A stretch of DNA of 64,000 nucleotides from Parathalassolituus penaei (GCF_026626885.1 NZ_JAPNOA010000039.1:186001-250000), one strand, 5' to 3'; positions 42,952 to 52,198 are shown, numbered from the stretch's first letter. Notes: generated by a model from the sequence alone, not told the origin. Translations and numbers: made by a program.

Positions 42952-43683
42952 ATGCCGGAGGATCAACCCCAAATGATTGCCTCACCTGCGACCGGGCACC
43001 TGCTGGAAAGTTTTGCTCATACGTTTGGCAGTAGTGCCAGCACCCTGCTGGGCGCTACCGGCTGGGTTACCTACATTGTCGGTGCCGAGTGGCGAATCAA
43101 GCACTTCCTCGCCATGAATACCCAATGTCCGGAACAACAAGCCTACGAACACGCCTTTTACGCCTGCGACCCACTGGCACCTGCTCACTGCCTGAAAGCC
43201 GGTCTGCGGGTTGCGCTCCTGCAAGAGCAGATATCCGACAGCGTCGAGCATCAGACCTACCGCCATGAGTTTCTCGAACCGTTTGGAATTACAGATGCTC
43301 TGGAAGTGTTTCTGCAATCGGATGCCGGGCTGATCCTCGGCTGTTCGCTGTTGCGTCACCACCCCGCACCACGGTTTGTGGATGCAGACAGGGTCAAGGC
43401 CGAAGCGCTGCTCGCATTAGGGGATTTTGCCCTGGCCCGGATATTTCCGGGTAATCAGGCCAGTATTGAAAGTATCACGAAACGTTTCCCTATCCTGACT
43501 GCACGCGAAGTCACGCTGGTTCAACTGGTGGCAGCGGGGCTGAACAACAAGCAGTTGAGCCGGGAACTGGACATATCCCTGCCGACGGTCAAAACCCATC
43601 TGCTGAATATTTTCCGCAAGCTGGAAACCAGCAGCCGTACCGAGCTGGTATCACGAATACTGGGATTTGGAGGGGATGAATAA
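42952..43683 (+). CDS. LuxR-type regulator next to moaF
   Basis: About 243 residues: an N-terminal sensor-like region (HTFGSSASTLLGATGWVTYIVGAEWRIKHFLAMNTQCPEQQAYEHAFYACDPLAPAHC) and a C-terminal LuxR helix-turn-helix (FPILTAREVTLVQLVAAGLNNKQLSRELDISLPTVKTHLLNIFRKLETSSRTELVSRIL). Divergent from moaF, analogous to MoaR of the monoamine regulon. Start uncertain: ATG at 42952, or 42973 with GGAGG eleven bases upstream. Its 3' untranslated region contains sixteen CCAGACG repeats before a terminator. Confidence 0.82.
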   Translation: MPEDQPQMIASPATGHLLESFAHTFGSSASTLLGATGWVTYIVGAEWRIKHFLAMNTQCPEQQAYEHAFYACDPLAPAHCLKAGLRVALLQEQISDSVEHQTYRHEFLEPFGITDALEVFLQSDAGLILGCSLLRHHPAPRFVDADRVKAEALLALGDFALARIFPGNQASIESITKRFPILTAREVTLVQLVAAGLNNKQLSRELDISLPTVKTHLLNIFRKLETSSRTELVSRILGFGGDE

Positions 43684-43691
43684 ACCGGCAG

Positions 43692-43803
43692 CCAGACGCC
43701 AGACGCCAGACGCCAGACGCCAGACGCCAGACGCCAGACGCCAGACGCCAGACGCCAGACGCCAGACGCCAGACGCCAGACGCCAGACGCCAGACGCCAG
43801 ACG
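43692..43803 (+). repeat. Heptamer array (CCAGACG)16
   Basis: Sixteen perfect units starting eight bases after the LuxR stop codon, the longest array in the window and the only long one without a hairpin core. It lies between the stop codon and the terminator, so it is transcribed. Confidence 0.97.
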
Positions 43804-43837
43804 CCAGCAGCCTTCCCACGAGGGAATGAGATGAATC

Positions 43838-43873
43838 AACACCGGATTTACCCTGTAAAAACCGGTGTTTTTT
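43838..43873 (+). terminator. Rho-independent terminator of the luxR-type gene
   Basis: AACACCGG pairs with CCGGTGTT around a 16-base loop and is followed by a T-run, beyond the heptamer array. Confidence 0.8.
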
Positions 43874-43897
43874 ATAGGTCGGAAGCGCTGAAGGGCA

Positions 43898-45397
43898 TCA
43901 GGCCATGGCGTTATCCGACTTACCCGGTTTTTCACGCCACTGACCAATCACAAACACGCTGATCGACACCACAATCAGGCTCAGCAACACCAGACTGACC
44001 GGCCGGTCGATAAAGATCGACAGGTTGCCATCGGCCACACCAAGCGCCTGGCGGCAGCGGTTGAGGAACACCGGCCCCAGCACCAGACCGAGAATAATCG
44101 GTACGGTCGGGATGTCGTTGCGACGCAGGATATAACCGAACACAGCAAAACCGAGGGCGATCAGGGCATCACTGAACTGGTAGTTCTGGCTGTAAGCACC
44201 GACAAACCCCAGCACCAGAATCACCGCGCCGATAAAACGACCACGAATACGGGTGAGGTTAACAATCCAGCGAGTAGCCAGCAGCAGGTAGACAAACACA
44301 AAAATGTTCATCAGAAACAGCGACAGATACAGGCCGGAAATAAACTCCGGACGCTCGGTAAACAGGGTTGGGCCGGGAATGTAGTTATGCACCATAAACA
44401 CCGCCAACAGCATGGCCATCAGGGCATCGGACGGAATCCCGAAGGCCAGCAGCGGAATCATCACCGAGGCCGTCACGGCGTTGTTGGAGGTTTCCGAAGC
44501 GATAATCCCGGCCTCTGCTCCCTTGCCGAATTCATCCGGGTTTTTCGAGAACTTCTGCGCCAGTGTGTACGAGAAAAACTGCGAGCCAAACTCACCCACA
44601 CCCGGTAACAGGCCCATCACCACACCCAGTACCGACGAACGCGCCACCGTCATCTTGTTACGTAACAGCGCGGCAAAGCCGCTGGCCATACCACCCGATT
44701 CCAGACGGGTAACCGACGCATCGTTGCCACGTTGGGCCAGCAACACAAACGCCTGTGACATGGCGAACAGTCCGATCACCGCCGGTACCAGCGGAATACC
44801 ATTCAGCAGCCACACTTGCCCAAAGGTGTAGACCTGGGTACTGAACGAGCGGTCGATACCAATGGTGCCGAGGAACATCCCGAATCCCAGCATCATGGCG
44901 GCTTCCACCACGTGTTTGCGATGCGCCAGCACCACAAAAATCATACCCAGCGCAGCCAGCATGGCAAACTCGGCAGAACCGAACAGGCGCGCCACCTGCG
45001 ACAGAGTCGGTGCCAGCAGTACCAGTGACAACACACTGATAATGCCGCCCACAAACGATGAACAATAGGCAATCGCCAGCGCCTTGCGGCCTTCACCGCG
45101 TTGCGCCATCGGGTAACCATCGTAGGTGGTTAACACCGCCACCGGTGTCCCCGGTGTGTTCATGAGGATGGCCGGAATTGCGCCGCCATACCAGGCACCG
45201 CCATATACACCAAGTAACAACGACACACCGGCCAGCGGTTCCATGCTGAAAGTCAGTGGCAGCAGAATGGCCATCACCCCGGCCGGTTCAAGGCCAGGAA
45301 TGGAGCCAATGGTGACGCCAATCAGCGCCCCCAGCAGAATGGCGAGCAGAACGTTGGCGTGGCCAATCTCGTTGAGCCCAAGCAACAGGGTTTCCAT
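43898..45397 (-). CDS. Tripartite tricarboxylate-type transporter large permease TctA
   Basis: 499 residues, about 12 hydrophobic helices. Family signatures: LLGVTIGSIPGLEPAGVMAILLPLTFSMEPLAGVSLLLGVYGGAWYGGAIPAILMNTPGTPVAVLTTYDGYPMA and, in the second half, VMGLLPGVGEFGSQFFSYTLAQKFSKNPDEFGKGAEAGIIASETSNNAVTASVMIPLLAFGIP. Works with TctB and TctC immediately upstream as a secondary, sodium- or proton-driven importer of carboxylates. Last gene of the AraC-linked operon. Confidence 0.9.
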   Translation of the reverse strand: METLLLGLNEIGHANVLLAILLGALIGVTIGSIPGLEPAGVMAILLPLTFSMEPLAGVSLLLGVYGGAWYGGAIPAILMNTPGTPVAVLTTYDGYPMAQRGEGRKALAIAYCSSFVGGIISVLSLVLLAPTLSQVARLFGSAEFAMLAALGMIFVVLAHRKHVVEAAMMLGFGMFLGTIGIDRSFSTQVYTFGQVWLLNGIPLVPAVIGLFAMSQAFVLLAQRGNDASVTRLESGGMASGFAALLRNKMTVARSSVLGVVMGLLPGVGEFGSQFFSYTLAQKFSKNPDEFGKGAEAGIIASETSNNAVTASVMIPLLAFGIPSDALMAMLLAVFMVHNYIPGPTLFTERPEFISGLYLSLFLMNIFVFVYLLLATRWIVNLTRIRGRFIGAVILVLGFVGAYSQNYQFSDALIALGFAVFGYILRRNDIPTVPIILGLVLGPVFLNRCRQALGVADGNLSIFIDRPVSLVLLSLIVVSISVFVIGQWREKPGKSDNAMA

Positions 45398-45454
45398 AAC
45401 GCGATATTCCAGAAACAGACAGGGTTAATCCGGCGGTGCAGACACCGCCCGGTG

Positions 45455-46006
45455 TTACAGATAACGGTTGGCAAAGTCGGCCCATTGCTCCGGCAACAGT
45501 CCGTATAACCACACATCCGGCAACCAGACGCTGACCCCCACGCGGAACACCAGCACCAGCAGCAATACAGTGCCAAGTGTGACCAGCAGCCAGAAGCGGT
45601 CGAGCAAACGGCTCAGCCACAGCAATGTCGCCACAAACAGCAGGGTCGAGAGCACAAACCCCAGCACTGACAAACTGCCGATATAAAGCAGGAACAACAG
45701 CGACGACAGCAACGCCGTGCGATAACCGGGCAGGCTGTTGAGTAAATCCGACGCCGCAGGCCAAACCCCGGCACGGGCAAACTGGCCAACCCGCACCAAG
45801 GCAAACAGGGTCAGCACCAGAAGCCCCAGCGAGCTGCCCATCCGTGGCTGCACAAACCAGCCACGACTGGTCTCTACCCAGCTGGCTTGCCACGGCGTCA
45901 GCAACAACAGCCCAAGGCCAAGCAACAATAACAACCAGTAAATCCCTGGCCCGGTTTCCGGCAAACTGGCCGCACGAGCAGGGGTTTCAGATAACTCGGA
46001 ATGCAT
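45455..46006 (-). CDS. Tripartite tricarboxylate-type transporter small permease TctB
   Basis: 183 residues, four hydrophobic helices (around residues 20-40, 62-82, 98-125 and 137-158), matching the usual TctB layout of four membrane segments. Between tctC and tctA with short gaps. Start at 46006 has GGAGG nine bases upstream. Sequence conservation of TctB is low, so the call rests partly on context. Confidence 0.85.
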   Translation of the reverse strand: MHSELSETPARAASLPETGPGIYWLLLLLGLGLLLLTPWQASWVETSRGWFVQPRMGSSLGLLVLTLFALVRVGQFARAGVWPAASDLLNSLPGYRTALLSSLLFLLYIGSLSVLGFVLSTLLFVATLLWLSRLLDRFWLLVTLGTVLLLVLVFRVGVSVWLPDVWLYGLLPEQWADFANRYL

Positions 46007-46070
46007 ATCCGCCGTCCTCCGCAAACGAACCAGCCCCGTTGCGCCGGGGCTGGTTCCGGTGGGTGAAAAA

Positions 46071-47018
46071 TTAACGCTTGATGTACTGGATCAGTTCACG
46101 CGCTTCGTTGTAGTCACGCGACACCACTTTTTGAGCGTCTTCACCACCCACCCAGAACACACCAGCACCAGTGCTGACACTCAGCGCCTTCGCCTGTTCA
46201 CTGGCCAGCGCTTTCTGGGCGATCTCGGCAATGCGATTCTTGATCTCGACCGGGGTACCACGTTTCACAAACAGGCCGTTCCAGGTGGTCTGGGTCACAC
46301 CAGTCTGTTCATTGAGGGTGGCAACATCCGGCGCAATCGACAGGCGATCACGGGTCAAGGAAGCCAGCAGTTTCACTTCGCCCGACTTCAGGCAGGCCAA
46401 AATCAGCTGGGTGGTGGTGTTGATAACATCGGCATCGCCGTTGGCGAGGGTTGAGCAGTCGTTGAGATCAAAAGCGGCATCCGAGGAAAAATGGATACCG
46501 GATTTGGCCGCCGCCTTGAAGGTAATGGCAGTTGGCAGGGCCTGATAACCGAAGTGGCCAAGGCTGACCTTGTTGCTGGCGCTGTAGGTCGCCAGCTCTG
46601 CCACGTTGTTGTAAGGAGATGAGGCTTTGGTGGCCAGCACAAACGGATAGTCGAGGAAAATACCCACCGGTTCGAAGGTGTTTTCGTCGTAGGGGGCGTT
46701 ACCAGCCAGCAGCTGGGTGGTCACCAGGTCGGCCACAAACGAACCAATGGTGAGGCCATCGTTACGGGAGCGCGAAACGTCGGTAGCACCCACCACACCA
46801 CCACCGCCAGGCTTGTTCACCACAGTGGCCGGAGTGCCGGTTTCTTTCGACATTTCTTCAGCAATCATGCGGGTCAGCACGTCTTCGAGGTCACCGGCTG
46901 GCCATGGCACCACAAACTTTACCGGACGTTGCGGGTATTCACCGGCGGTCGCCAGTGGCGCAACCACCGGGGCGGCCAGCATGGCAATCAGGGCACAGGT
47001 TTTCATAAGCGTTTTCAT
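46071..47018 (-). CDS. Tripartite tricarboxylate-type binding protein TctC (Bug family)
   Basis: 315 residues with signal peptide (ALIAMLAAPVVAPLATAGEYPQRPVKFVVPWPAGDLEDVLTRMIAEEM). Family features: VVNKPGGGGVVGATDVSRSRNDGLTIGSF, LGHFGYQALPTAITFKAAAKSGIHF and TQTTWNGLFVKRGTPVEIKNRIAEIAQKAL. The ligand is unknown. The phosphate-like loop has ED where many members have TD or SD. AGGAG precedes the ATG. Upstream of tctB and tctA, forming the complete transporter. Confidence 0.9.
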   Translation of the reverse strand: MKTLMKTCALIAMLAAPVVAPLATAGEYPQRPVKFVVPWPAGDLEDVLTRMIAEEMSKETGTPATVVNKPGGGGVVGATDVSRSRNDGLTIGSFVADLVTTQLLAGNAPYDENTFEPVGIFLDYPFVLATKASSPYNNVAELATYSASNKVSLGHFGYQALPTAITFKAAAKSGIHFSSDAAFDLNDCSTLANGDADVINTTTQLILACLKSGEVKLLASLTRDRLSIAPDVATLNEQTGVTQTTWNGLFVKRGTPVEIKNRIAEIAQKALASEQAKALSVSTGAGVFWVGGEDAQKVVSRDYNEARELIQYIKR

Positions 47019-47077
47019 GTTCGACTCCTGAGCATCACGGCTCGTTGTTATTAATAGCGGTTCAGTCAGACATGGCG

Positions 47078-47572
47078 TTAATCGCCAGATGAAGCGGCCT
47101 TGAGCGGTACAATCAGTACCGGCACCGGGCTGCGATGAATCACACTCTGGGCGGTGGACCCCAGAAACAGACGCGACAGGGAATGGCTGGCGCGATCCCC
47201 CATCACAATCAGGTCGGCCTGTTCAGCCTTGGCGGCTGCCAGAATGCCGCTGTCGGGATGGCCGATATCGACCCGGATAACCGGTTCGGGAAGCTCGCGT
47301 CCATCCAGTTCGGATGCCATAAACGCTGCCATACGTTCACGGATACGCTGACGCTGGGCGTCCAGCATCTGGTCGGTATGCAAATGGCGAATATCGGCGG
47401 GTAAATAATCCCGGATCATTTCCTCGGTAGCGGCGGATACCGGTTCGAGGACATGCAGATAAACAATTCGGGCCTGGTTAGCCAGTGCTTGCTGCACCGC
47501 CATCCGGAACGCCGGGCGGCTGCCTTCACGAATATCCGAGGCATATAAAATGGTCTTGATCACCGGCAACAT
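47078..47572 (-). CDS. Universal stress protein (UspA domain)
   Basis: 164 residues. Single Usp domain: KTILYASDIREGSRPAFRMAVQQALANQARIVYLHVLEP at the start and LIVMGDRASHSLSRLFLGSTAQSVIHRSPVPVLIVPLK at the end, with the ATP-binding G-x2-(A/S)-x9-G-S pattern partly present. Start at 47572 (GGAG nine bases upstream) is preferred over 47599. Usp proteins often sit beside TRAP/TTT transporters as in TeaD of Halomonas, where they modulate uptake; a similar role is inferred. Confidence 0.85.
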   Translation of the reverse strand: MLPVIKTILYASDIREGSRPAFRMAVQQALANQARIVYLHVLEPVSAATEEMIRDYLPADIRHLHTDQMLDAQRQRIRERMAAFMASELDGRELPEPVIRVDIGHPDSGILAAAKAEQADLIVMGDRASHSLSRLFLGSTAQSVIHRSPVPVLIVPLKAASSGD

Positions 47573-47670
47573 GGCAAGCTGCTCCCCTGCCGTCATCACG
47601 GCATATTCACAAGTTCGGTTGATTCCTGCCTGCGAACAGCTGTACCGCTGCTCGCAATCGGGAGGTTATT

Positions 47671-48978
47671 TCAGCGACGGCCCGTCCAGTAACCGGACAG
47701 CTGGTGCCAGCATTTGCCAGCGGTCAGGATGCTCTGGCGGAAGGTATCCTTGCCCCAGATATCCATATGTTTGACTGAGCTCATCAGGTTGTAACGGTCG
47801 GAACCGTTATTCATGCCTTCGGCCAGAACCTTGCAAACGATATGACTTGGGGTGACCCCAAAACCGGCATATCCCTGCACAAAAAACGCGTTAGGCTGGC
47901 CCGGAATATTGCCAATCTGCGGGAACAGGTTTTCACCCACCGCCATCCAGCCACCCCAGGCCATATCAATCTTGACCTTGTCGAGATACGGGAAGATTTC
48001 CAGCATCAGCGCACGGTTCCACTGCGCCAGATTGGACGGTGTGTATTCCACAAACTGGGTGGCGGAACCAAACAGCAGACGGTTTTCGTTGGTGACGCGG
48101 TAATAGAAAATCACCGGGCGAATATCACTGTAGGCGCCCCGGATCGGGCTGATGCGTTCGATCATTTCATCCGACAGCGGCTCGGTGGCCAGCTGGAATG
48201 CCTGGGTGTTGATGGTCTTGCGGTGCAGGAAGGGTTCCATGCCATTGAGCCAGGAATCGCAGGCCCACAGCATCTTACTGGCTTTCACCGAACCCATGCC
48301 GGTACGCACGGTAATACGCGGGCCGTATTCGACATCCAGCACCGGGCTGTTTTCAAAAATACGGGCACCGTAACTGGTCAGCGCCTTGGCTTCACCCAGC
48401 AGCAGGTTGAGGGAATGCACATGACCGCCGCCCATGTATTTGAGCGCACAGCTGTAGGCTTCGGAACCGATAATGGACTGCACCCGACTGCCGGTCAGCA
48501 GCTCGATATCGTCATTCGGGCACATCTGACGGAAATCCTTCTCCCACTGGGCGAGGGTTTTTTCCTGACGCTTGTTGTAGCCCATATAGGCGTAACCATT
48601 GCAGAAATCGGCATCAATGTCATAACGCTGGATACGCTCACGAATGATGCGCTGGCCTTCATTACTGATGGCAACAATATTGCGCAGACCTTCGTCACCA
48701 ACCTGGTTCTTGATCTTGTCGAGGTCATGACCAATACCCGCCATGATCTGGCCGCCATTACGCCCCGTGCCACCAAAGCCCAGATGACGCGCTTCCAGCA
48801 CCACAATATTGGTGATGCCCTGCTCCGCCAGTTCCAGCGCGGTGTTGATACCGGAGAAACCACCACCAATTACCACAACATCGGCCTCGATATCGCCCTG
48901 AAGGGCTGGAAACCGCAGGTCGTATTTACGGGTGGCGGAGTAATAACTGAGGGAATCGATGTTACTGGCAATGTTCAT
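47671..48978 (-). CDS. FAD-dependent amine/amino-acid oxidase (PuuB-like DAO family)
   Basis: 435 residues. N-terminal FAD motif DVVVIGGGFSGINTALELAEQGITNIVVLEARHLGFGGTGRNGGQIMAGIGHDL is typical of gamma-glutamylputrescine oxidase and related secondary-amine oxidases. The C terminus has GFGVTPSHIVCKVLAEGM. It should oxidise a primary or N-substituted amine to an aldehyde plus ammonia or amine with hydrogen peroxide. No other put/puu gene is nearby, so the substrate is open; the TctCBA transporter and porin alongside may import it. Confidence 0.87.
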   Translation of the reverse strand: MNIASNIDSLSYYSATRKYDLRFPALQGDIEADVVVIGGGFSGINTALELAEQGITNIVVLEARHLGFGGTGRNGGQIMAGIGHDLDKIKNQVGDEGLRNIVAISNEGQRIIRERIQRYDIDADFCNGYAYMGYNKRQEKTLAQWEKDFRQMCPNDDIELLTGSRVQSIIGSEAYSCALKYMGGGHVHSLNLLLGEAKALTSYGARIFENSPVLDVEYGPRITVRTGMGSVKASKMLWACDSWLNGMEPFLHRKTINTQAFQLATEPLSDEMIERISPIRGAYSDIRPVIFYYRVTNENRLLFGSATQFVEYTPSNLAQWNRALMLEIFPYLDKVKIDMAWGGWMAVGENLFPQIGNIPGQPNAFFVQGYAGFGVTPSHIVCKVLAEGMNNGSDRYNLMSSVKHMDIWGKDTFRQSILTAGKCWHQLSGYWTGRR

Positions 48979-49077
48979 GTGCAATTAACCTGAAGAAATT
49001 CGGGGGTGCCATATCCGGGTCTGGATATGGCCAGTCGGCCGGAGTAACTCCGGCCATACGGGGGACAGACGACCCGA

Positions 49078-50403
49078 TCAGTAAAAGACAAACAGCATCA
49101 GCTGGGCGTAGAAGCTGCGGTGTGCATCCCCTAGCTGGGTGCCACCATTGGCAGCACTGGCTTGCGGGTTAAACCAGCCCACCAGCGGACTGATCATCAT
49201 GGTTTCCGACGGGAAATATTCGGCATAAACATCCAGCTCGCTGGCGTTCATATTACCCAGCTCCGCGTCCGTTTTGTGGTTGCCGAAGCTGAAGTGGTTA
49301 ATACCCAGATTCAGGTTTTCAGCCGGAGAGGCCTTGAGGCTGACCAGATGAATATCGGTGTTGGTGCTGAATGGACCAGCGTAGTTGGACGCCACTTCAC
49401 CCTGGAACCAGGTGCCAAAACCACGGCTAAAACCGTAGTAGAGTGGGTCGTAATTCTCGTCAAAACTGCTGAAACGGTAGGCAAGAGTGGGTGACCACGG
49501 CGCATCAGCGAAGGACCAGCCCGCTTCGGCATAACCGGCGTGAGCGACGGTACTGGTATCACCCGACACCTGGCGCACCAGTTCAGTCGACAAGGTCAGA
49601 TTCTCGATGCCAGCGTTACCGGCGTAACGACCACTGACGGTCTTCTGGCCATCACGAACCGGGTTGGCAAACTCGCCGTTGGATTCGGTTTTCAGGTACA
49701 GGCCGGCAAAGGTGCCGAGATCGCTGATGTGCTCAACATTGATACCGGTAAAGGTCGGTTCACCCATCACACGGTTATCGGATTGCAGGCGGAACAGGTC
49801 GGCACGCAGGCCCTTGTCGCCACCAATACGCACAATAGCAGTATTATCGAAGGTTTTACGGGCGGCCATATAATAAACACCGCCACGGTTGAGATCGGAG
49901 CCCAGGCCCTTGCCGATGTTCAAACCATCATTGTTGACAATAAAACCATCGCCAATCACAAAGCCCTGACGACCCACGGAAATATCCAGACCGTTGTCAC
50001 CCAGCACAGTCAGACTCTGGCCAGAGCGCCAGCCCAGGTACAACGCATCCAACGAGGTACGGCGTTCATCACCGGTGCTGAAACCGGCGGCATCACCATC
50101 ACCCAGTACGGCCGACGACACCAGACCGGTGCCCGCGTACATCTCACCCGCTTCATTCAGGCGCAACAGGCCTTTCAGGCTGGCATTGACATAACCCTCC
50201 TGCCAGTTCACCGCTTCATCGTCAGTACGGGCAATGGCATAGGATGAATCGCTGTGGAACGTACCGGCACCGGCTTCAATCGCCAGTTCCAGTTCGGAAT
50301 CATCATCCGCGTAGAGAGAAATCGCTTGTGCCGGTGCCGCCAGTGCGGTCATCAGGCTGCCGAGCGTAATGGCCGCTGCCAGCAAGTGTTTATTTGAATT
50401 CAT
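49078..50403 (-). CDS. Outer-membrane porin, alginate-export-like
   Basis: 441 residues. Signal peptide ending LAAPAQAISLYAD, then a barrel of alternating strands with ELAIEAGAGTFHSDSSYAIARTDDEAVNWQEGYVNASLKGLLRLNEAGEMYAGTGLVSS, LDALYLGWRSGQSLTVLGDNGLDISVGRQGFVIGDGFIV and a C-terminal aromatic residue (YAQLMLFVFY). Resembles alginate-export or OprD-style channels; specificity unknown. Between the cupin gene and the amine oxidase on the same strand, so likely the outer-membrane entry for that operon. Confidence 0.8.
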   Translation of the reverse strand: MNSNKHLLAAAITLGSLMTALAAPAQAISLYADDDSELELAIEAGAGTFHSDSSYAIARTDDEAVNWQEGYVNASLKGLLRLNEAGEMYAGTGLVSSAVLGDGDAAGFSTGDERRTSLDALYLGWRSGQSLTVLGDNGLDISVGRQGFVIGDGFIVNNDGLNIGKGLGSDLNRGGVYYMAARKTFDNTAIVRIGGDKGLRADLFRLQSDNRVMGEPTFTGINVEHISDLGTFAGLYLKTESNGEFANPVRDGQKTVSGRYAGNAGIENLTLSTELVRQVSGDTSTVAHAGYAEAGWSFADAPWSPTLAYRFSSFDENYDPLYYGFSRGFGTWFQGEVASNYAGPFSTNTDIHLVSLKASPAENLNLGINHFSFGNHKTDAELGNMNASELDVYAEYFPSETMMISPLVGWFNPQASAANGGTQLGDAHRSFYAQLMLFVFY

Positions 50404-50522
50404 AAGTCGTCGCTCCCACCAGAATCACAACACCGTCCGCTGATGCGCTTGAACAGTGCCGCTGCAGTTATGCAGAGCCGGAGCGTTCGGCGCTGAACGC
50501 CTGTACGACCGGCTCCGGGTTA

Positions 50523-50879
50523 TCAGGCTACGGACAGATAGTGTTTAACGAAGGCATTGGCCACGTTGAACACAATCACTTCACCCTTGGCGATAAACCA
50601 GCTGTCGCCAGGAGCAAAAGTTGCTTCCACTCCGGTGGTTTCGTTTTTCAGGGTCAGGCTGCCAGACAGCAGGGTGGCGTGTTCAGAAAATGGGTAGTTA
50701 ACGCGGAAAATTCCTTCAGTAGAACCAAACAACCCCACGGCCAACGCCGACTCCGGGCCACCCACCACAAACTTGGCGGTGGCCTGTGGATCACCAGCCA
50801 ACACTTCTGCACCCAGATTGGCCACCGAGCCAATCTCGGCCATGCCAGAGGTATCGAGATTCTGTTTCAAAGGCTGCAT
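50523..50879 (-). CDS. Cupin protein (DUF861/EutQ-like)
   Basis: 118 residues forming one RmlC-type cupin: EGIFRVNYPFSEHATLLSGSLTLKNETTGVEATFAPGDSWFIAKGEVIVFNVANAFVKHYLSVA. The family often occurs with amine or amino-acid catabolic genes; function is undefined. Start fixed at 50879 by AGGA seven bases upstream; a longer frame to 51035 has no support. First gene of the cupin-porin-oxidase-Usp-TctCBA run, facing the AraC gene. Confidence 0.8.
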   Translation of the reverse strand: MQPLKQNLDTSGMAEIGSVANLGAEVLAGDPQATAKFVVGGPESALAVGLFGSTEGIFRVNYPFSEHATLLSGSLTLKNETTGVEATFAPGDSWFIAKGEVIVFNVANAFVKHYLSVA

Positions 50880-51152
50880 ATCGTTTTCCTGTTCCAGACG
50901 TAAATCGAATATGGGAACTGACGGAGCGGCGAGCCGACACCACAAGGGGGAGTAACCCTTGTTACCCCGCCAGTTGTATCCAGTATCAGGAAAGTTCCGA
51001 GGCCCTTCTTGCATGGGAGTGACTGCCTCTTGCACCTGTGTGCCAGACCGTTTTCAGGCCATTGGCACGCAAGATCAATGACAGGCAAGGCCGGTCAAAT
51101 GGCGTTGATTTTGCATCAAATCAGCGATCAAGAACGACTCCAGGAGAGCACT

Positions 51153-52106
51153 ATGCAGAATCTTGCCGAAGCCAACGATCAGACCCTTAACCGCTGGCAG
51201 CATGCTATTCAGCAGGTGTGCGGCCAGTTCATCACTCACTTACCGGCGGGCGCTGCACCTTTTATTGGCCAGATTGAATGTGAAAATAACGTGCTGGCGC
51301 TGGCACATATCCGCACCAATGCAGGACGTCTGGTACGCCAAGGCACCAATGCCGATCGCGAGGATGTGGATCACTGCTTCCTGATTGTGAATAACAGCGG
51401 TTTTACCCGTATCAGTCATGAGGGCTACCAGATGGAACTGGCACCGGGCGAAATGGGACTGCTGAACGGCATTCGGCCCTGTGAAATCACACCGCGCGGG
51501 CTGGTCGAGCACGTTTCGGTGCCGTTACCGCGTCAGCGTATGGAGCAGTGTTTTGGCCAGCGAGTGCCGCTGTTTGGCAAAATCGATCAGACCACCACCT
51601 CAGGATTACTGGTGCGCACCATGCTTGATCGCCTGGCGCAACTCCCCGGCCAGACACAAGGCAGCGATGGCCACTCAGATGCCGTTCTGGACGCCCTCCT
51701 GGCGTTGCTGAAACCCGCCATCCGCCACGAGGATTACCGTAGCATCCAGCAAGCCCAACCGTTTCACCGCGATCTCTGGCAGGCCGCCCAGTTCATGATC
51801 AACCGCGATTTACTGGAAGAAATCACCCCCGCGCAACTGGCCGAACGCCTGAATATCTCGGTACGCCAGTTACATCGTGTATTTGAGGAACAAAATGACA
51901 GTGTGTGTCGTTACATTTTGCGCACCCGCCTGCAGCGTTGCGCCGAAGACCTGCGCGACCCGCAGCTGATCAACGAAGCCGTCACCACCATTGGGTACAA
52001 ATGGGGATTCAGCGACGCCGCGCATTTCAGCCGCAGCTTCAAGAAACAGTATGGAGTATCACCACGCAGCTACCGCCTCGACAGTTTTAACCTGCTGGCG
52101 GGGTGA
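51153..52106 (+). CDS. AraC-family regulator of the cupin-porin-oxidase operon
   Basis: 317 residues, AraC_binding_2-type sensor domain (LALAHIRTNAGRLVRQGTNADREDVDHCFLIVNNSGFTRISHEGYQMELAPGEMGLLNGIRPCEI) and helix-turn-helix pair (ITPAQLAERLNISVRQLHRVFEEQNDSVCRYILRTRLQRCAEDLRDPQL; VTTIGYKWGFSDAAHFSRSFKKQYGVSPRSYRL). AGGAG six bases before the ATG at 51153 fixes the start. Divergent from the cupin gene (273 bases) and its likely activator. A GTCGGGC array begins five bases after its stop. Confidence 0.9.
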   Translation: MQNLAEANDQTLNRWQHAIQQVCGQFITHLPAGAAPFIGQIECENNVLALAHIRTNAGRLVRQGTNADREDVDHCFLIVNNSGFTRISHEGYQMELAPGEMGLLNGIRPCEITPRGLVEHVSVPLPRQRMEQCFGQRVPLFGKIDQTTTSGLLVRTMLDRLAQLPGQTQGSDGHSDAVLDALLALLKPAIRHEDYRSIQQAQPFHRDLWQAAQFMINRDLLEEITPAQLAERLNISVRQLHRVFEEQNDSVCRYILRTRLQRCAEDLRDPQLINEAVTTIGYKWGFSDAAHFSRSFKKQYGVSPRSYRLDSFNLLAG

Positions 52107-52111
52107 AATTA

Positions 52112-52153
52112 GTCGGGCGTCGGGCGTCGGGCGTCGGGCGTCGGGCGTCGGGT
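52112..52153 (+). repeat. Heptamer array (GTCGGGC)5 plus one GTCGGGT
   Basis: Six units starting five bases after the AraC stop codon. Confidence 0.93.
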
Positions 52154-52162
52154 GCGGTTGTT

Positions 52163-52185
52163 GTGGGCATAAATGCCCACACTAC
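52163..52185 (-). repeat. REP-like palindrome, GTAG-type
   Basis: Minus-strand GTAGTGTGGGCATTTATGCCCAC, the second copy of the element at 8431-8453. Confidence 0.7.
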
Positions 52186-52198
52186 AACAATCATCAAC

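Noticed and set aside
43692-43803. CRISPR array
   Set aside because: Units of seven bases are contiguous with no spacers, and no cas gene is present.
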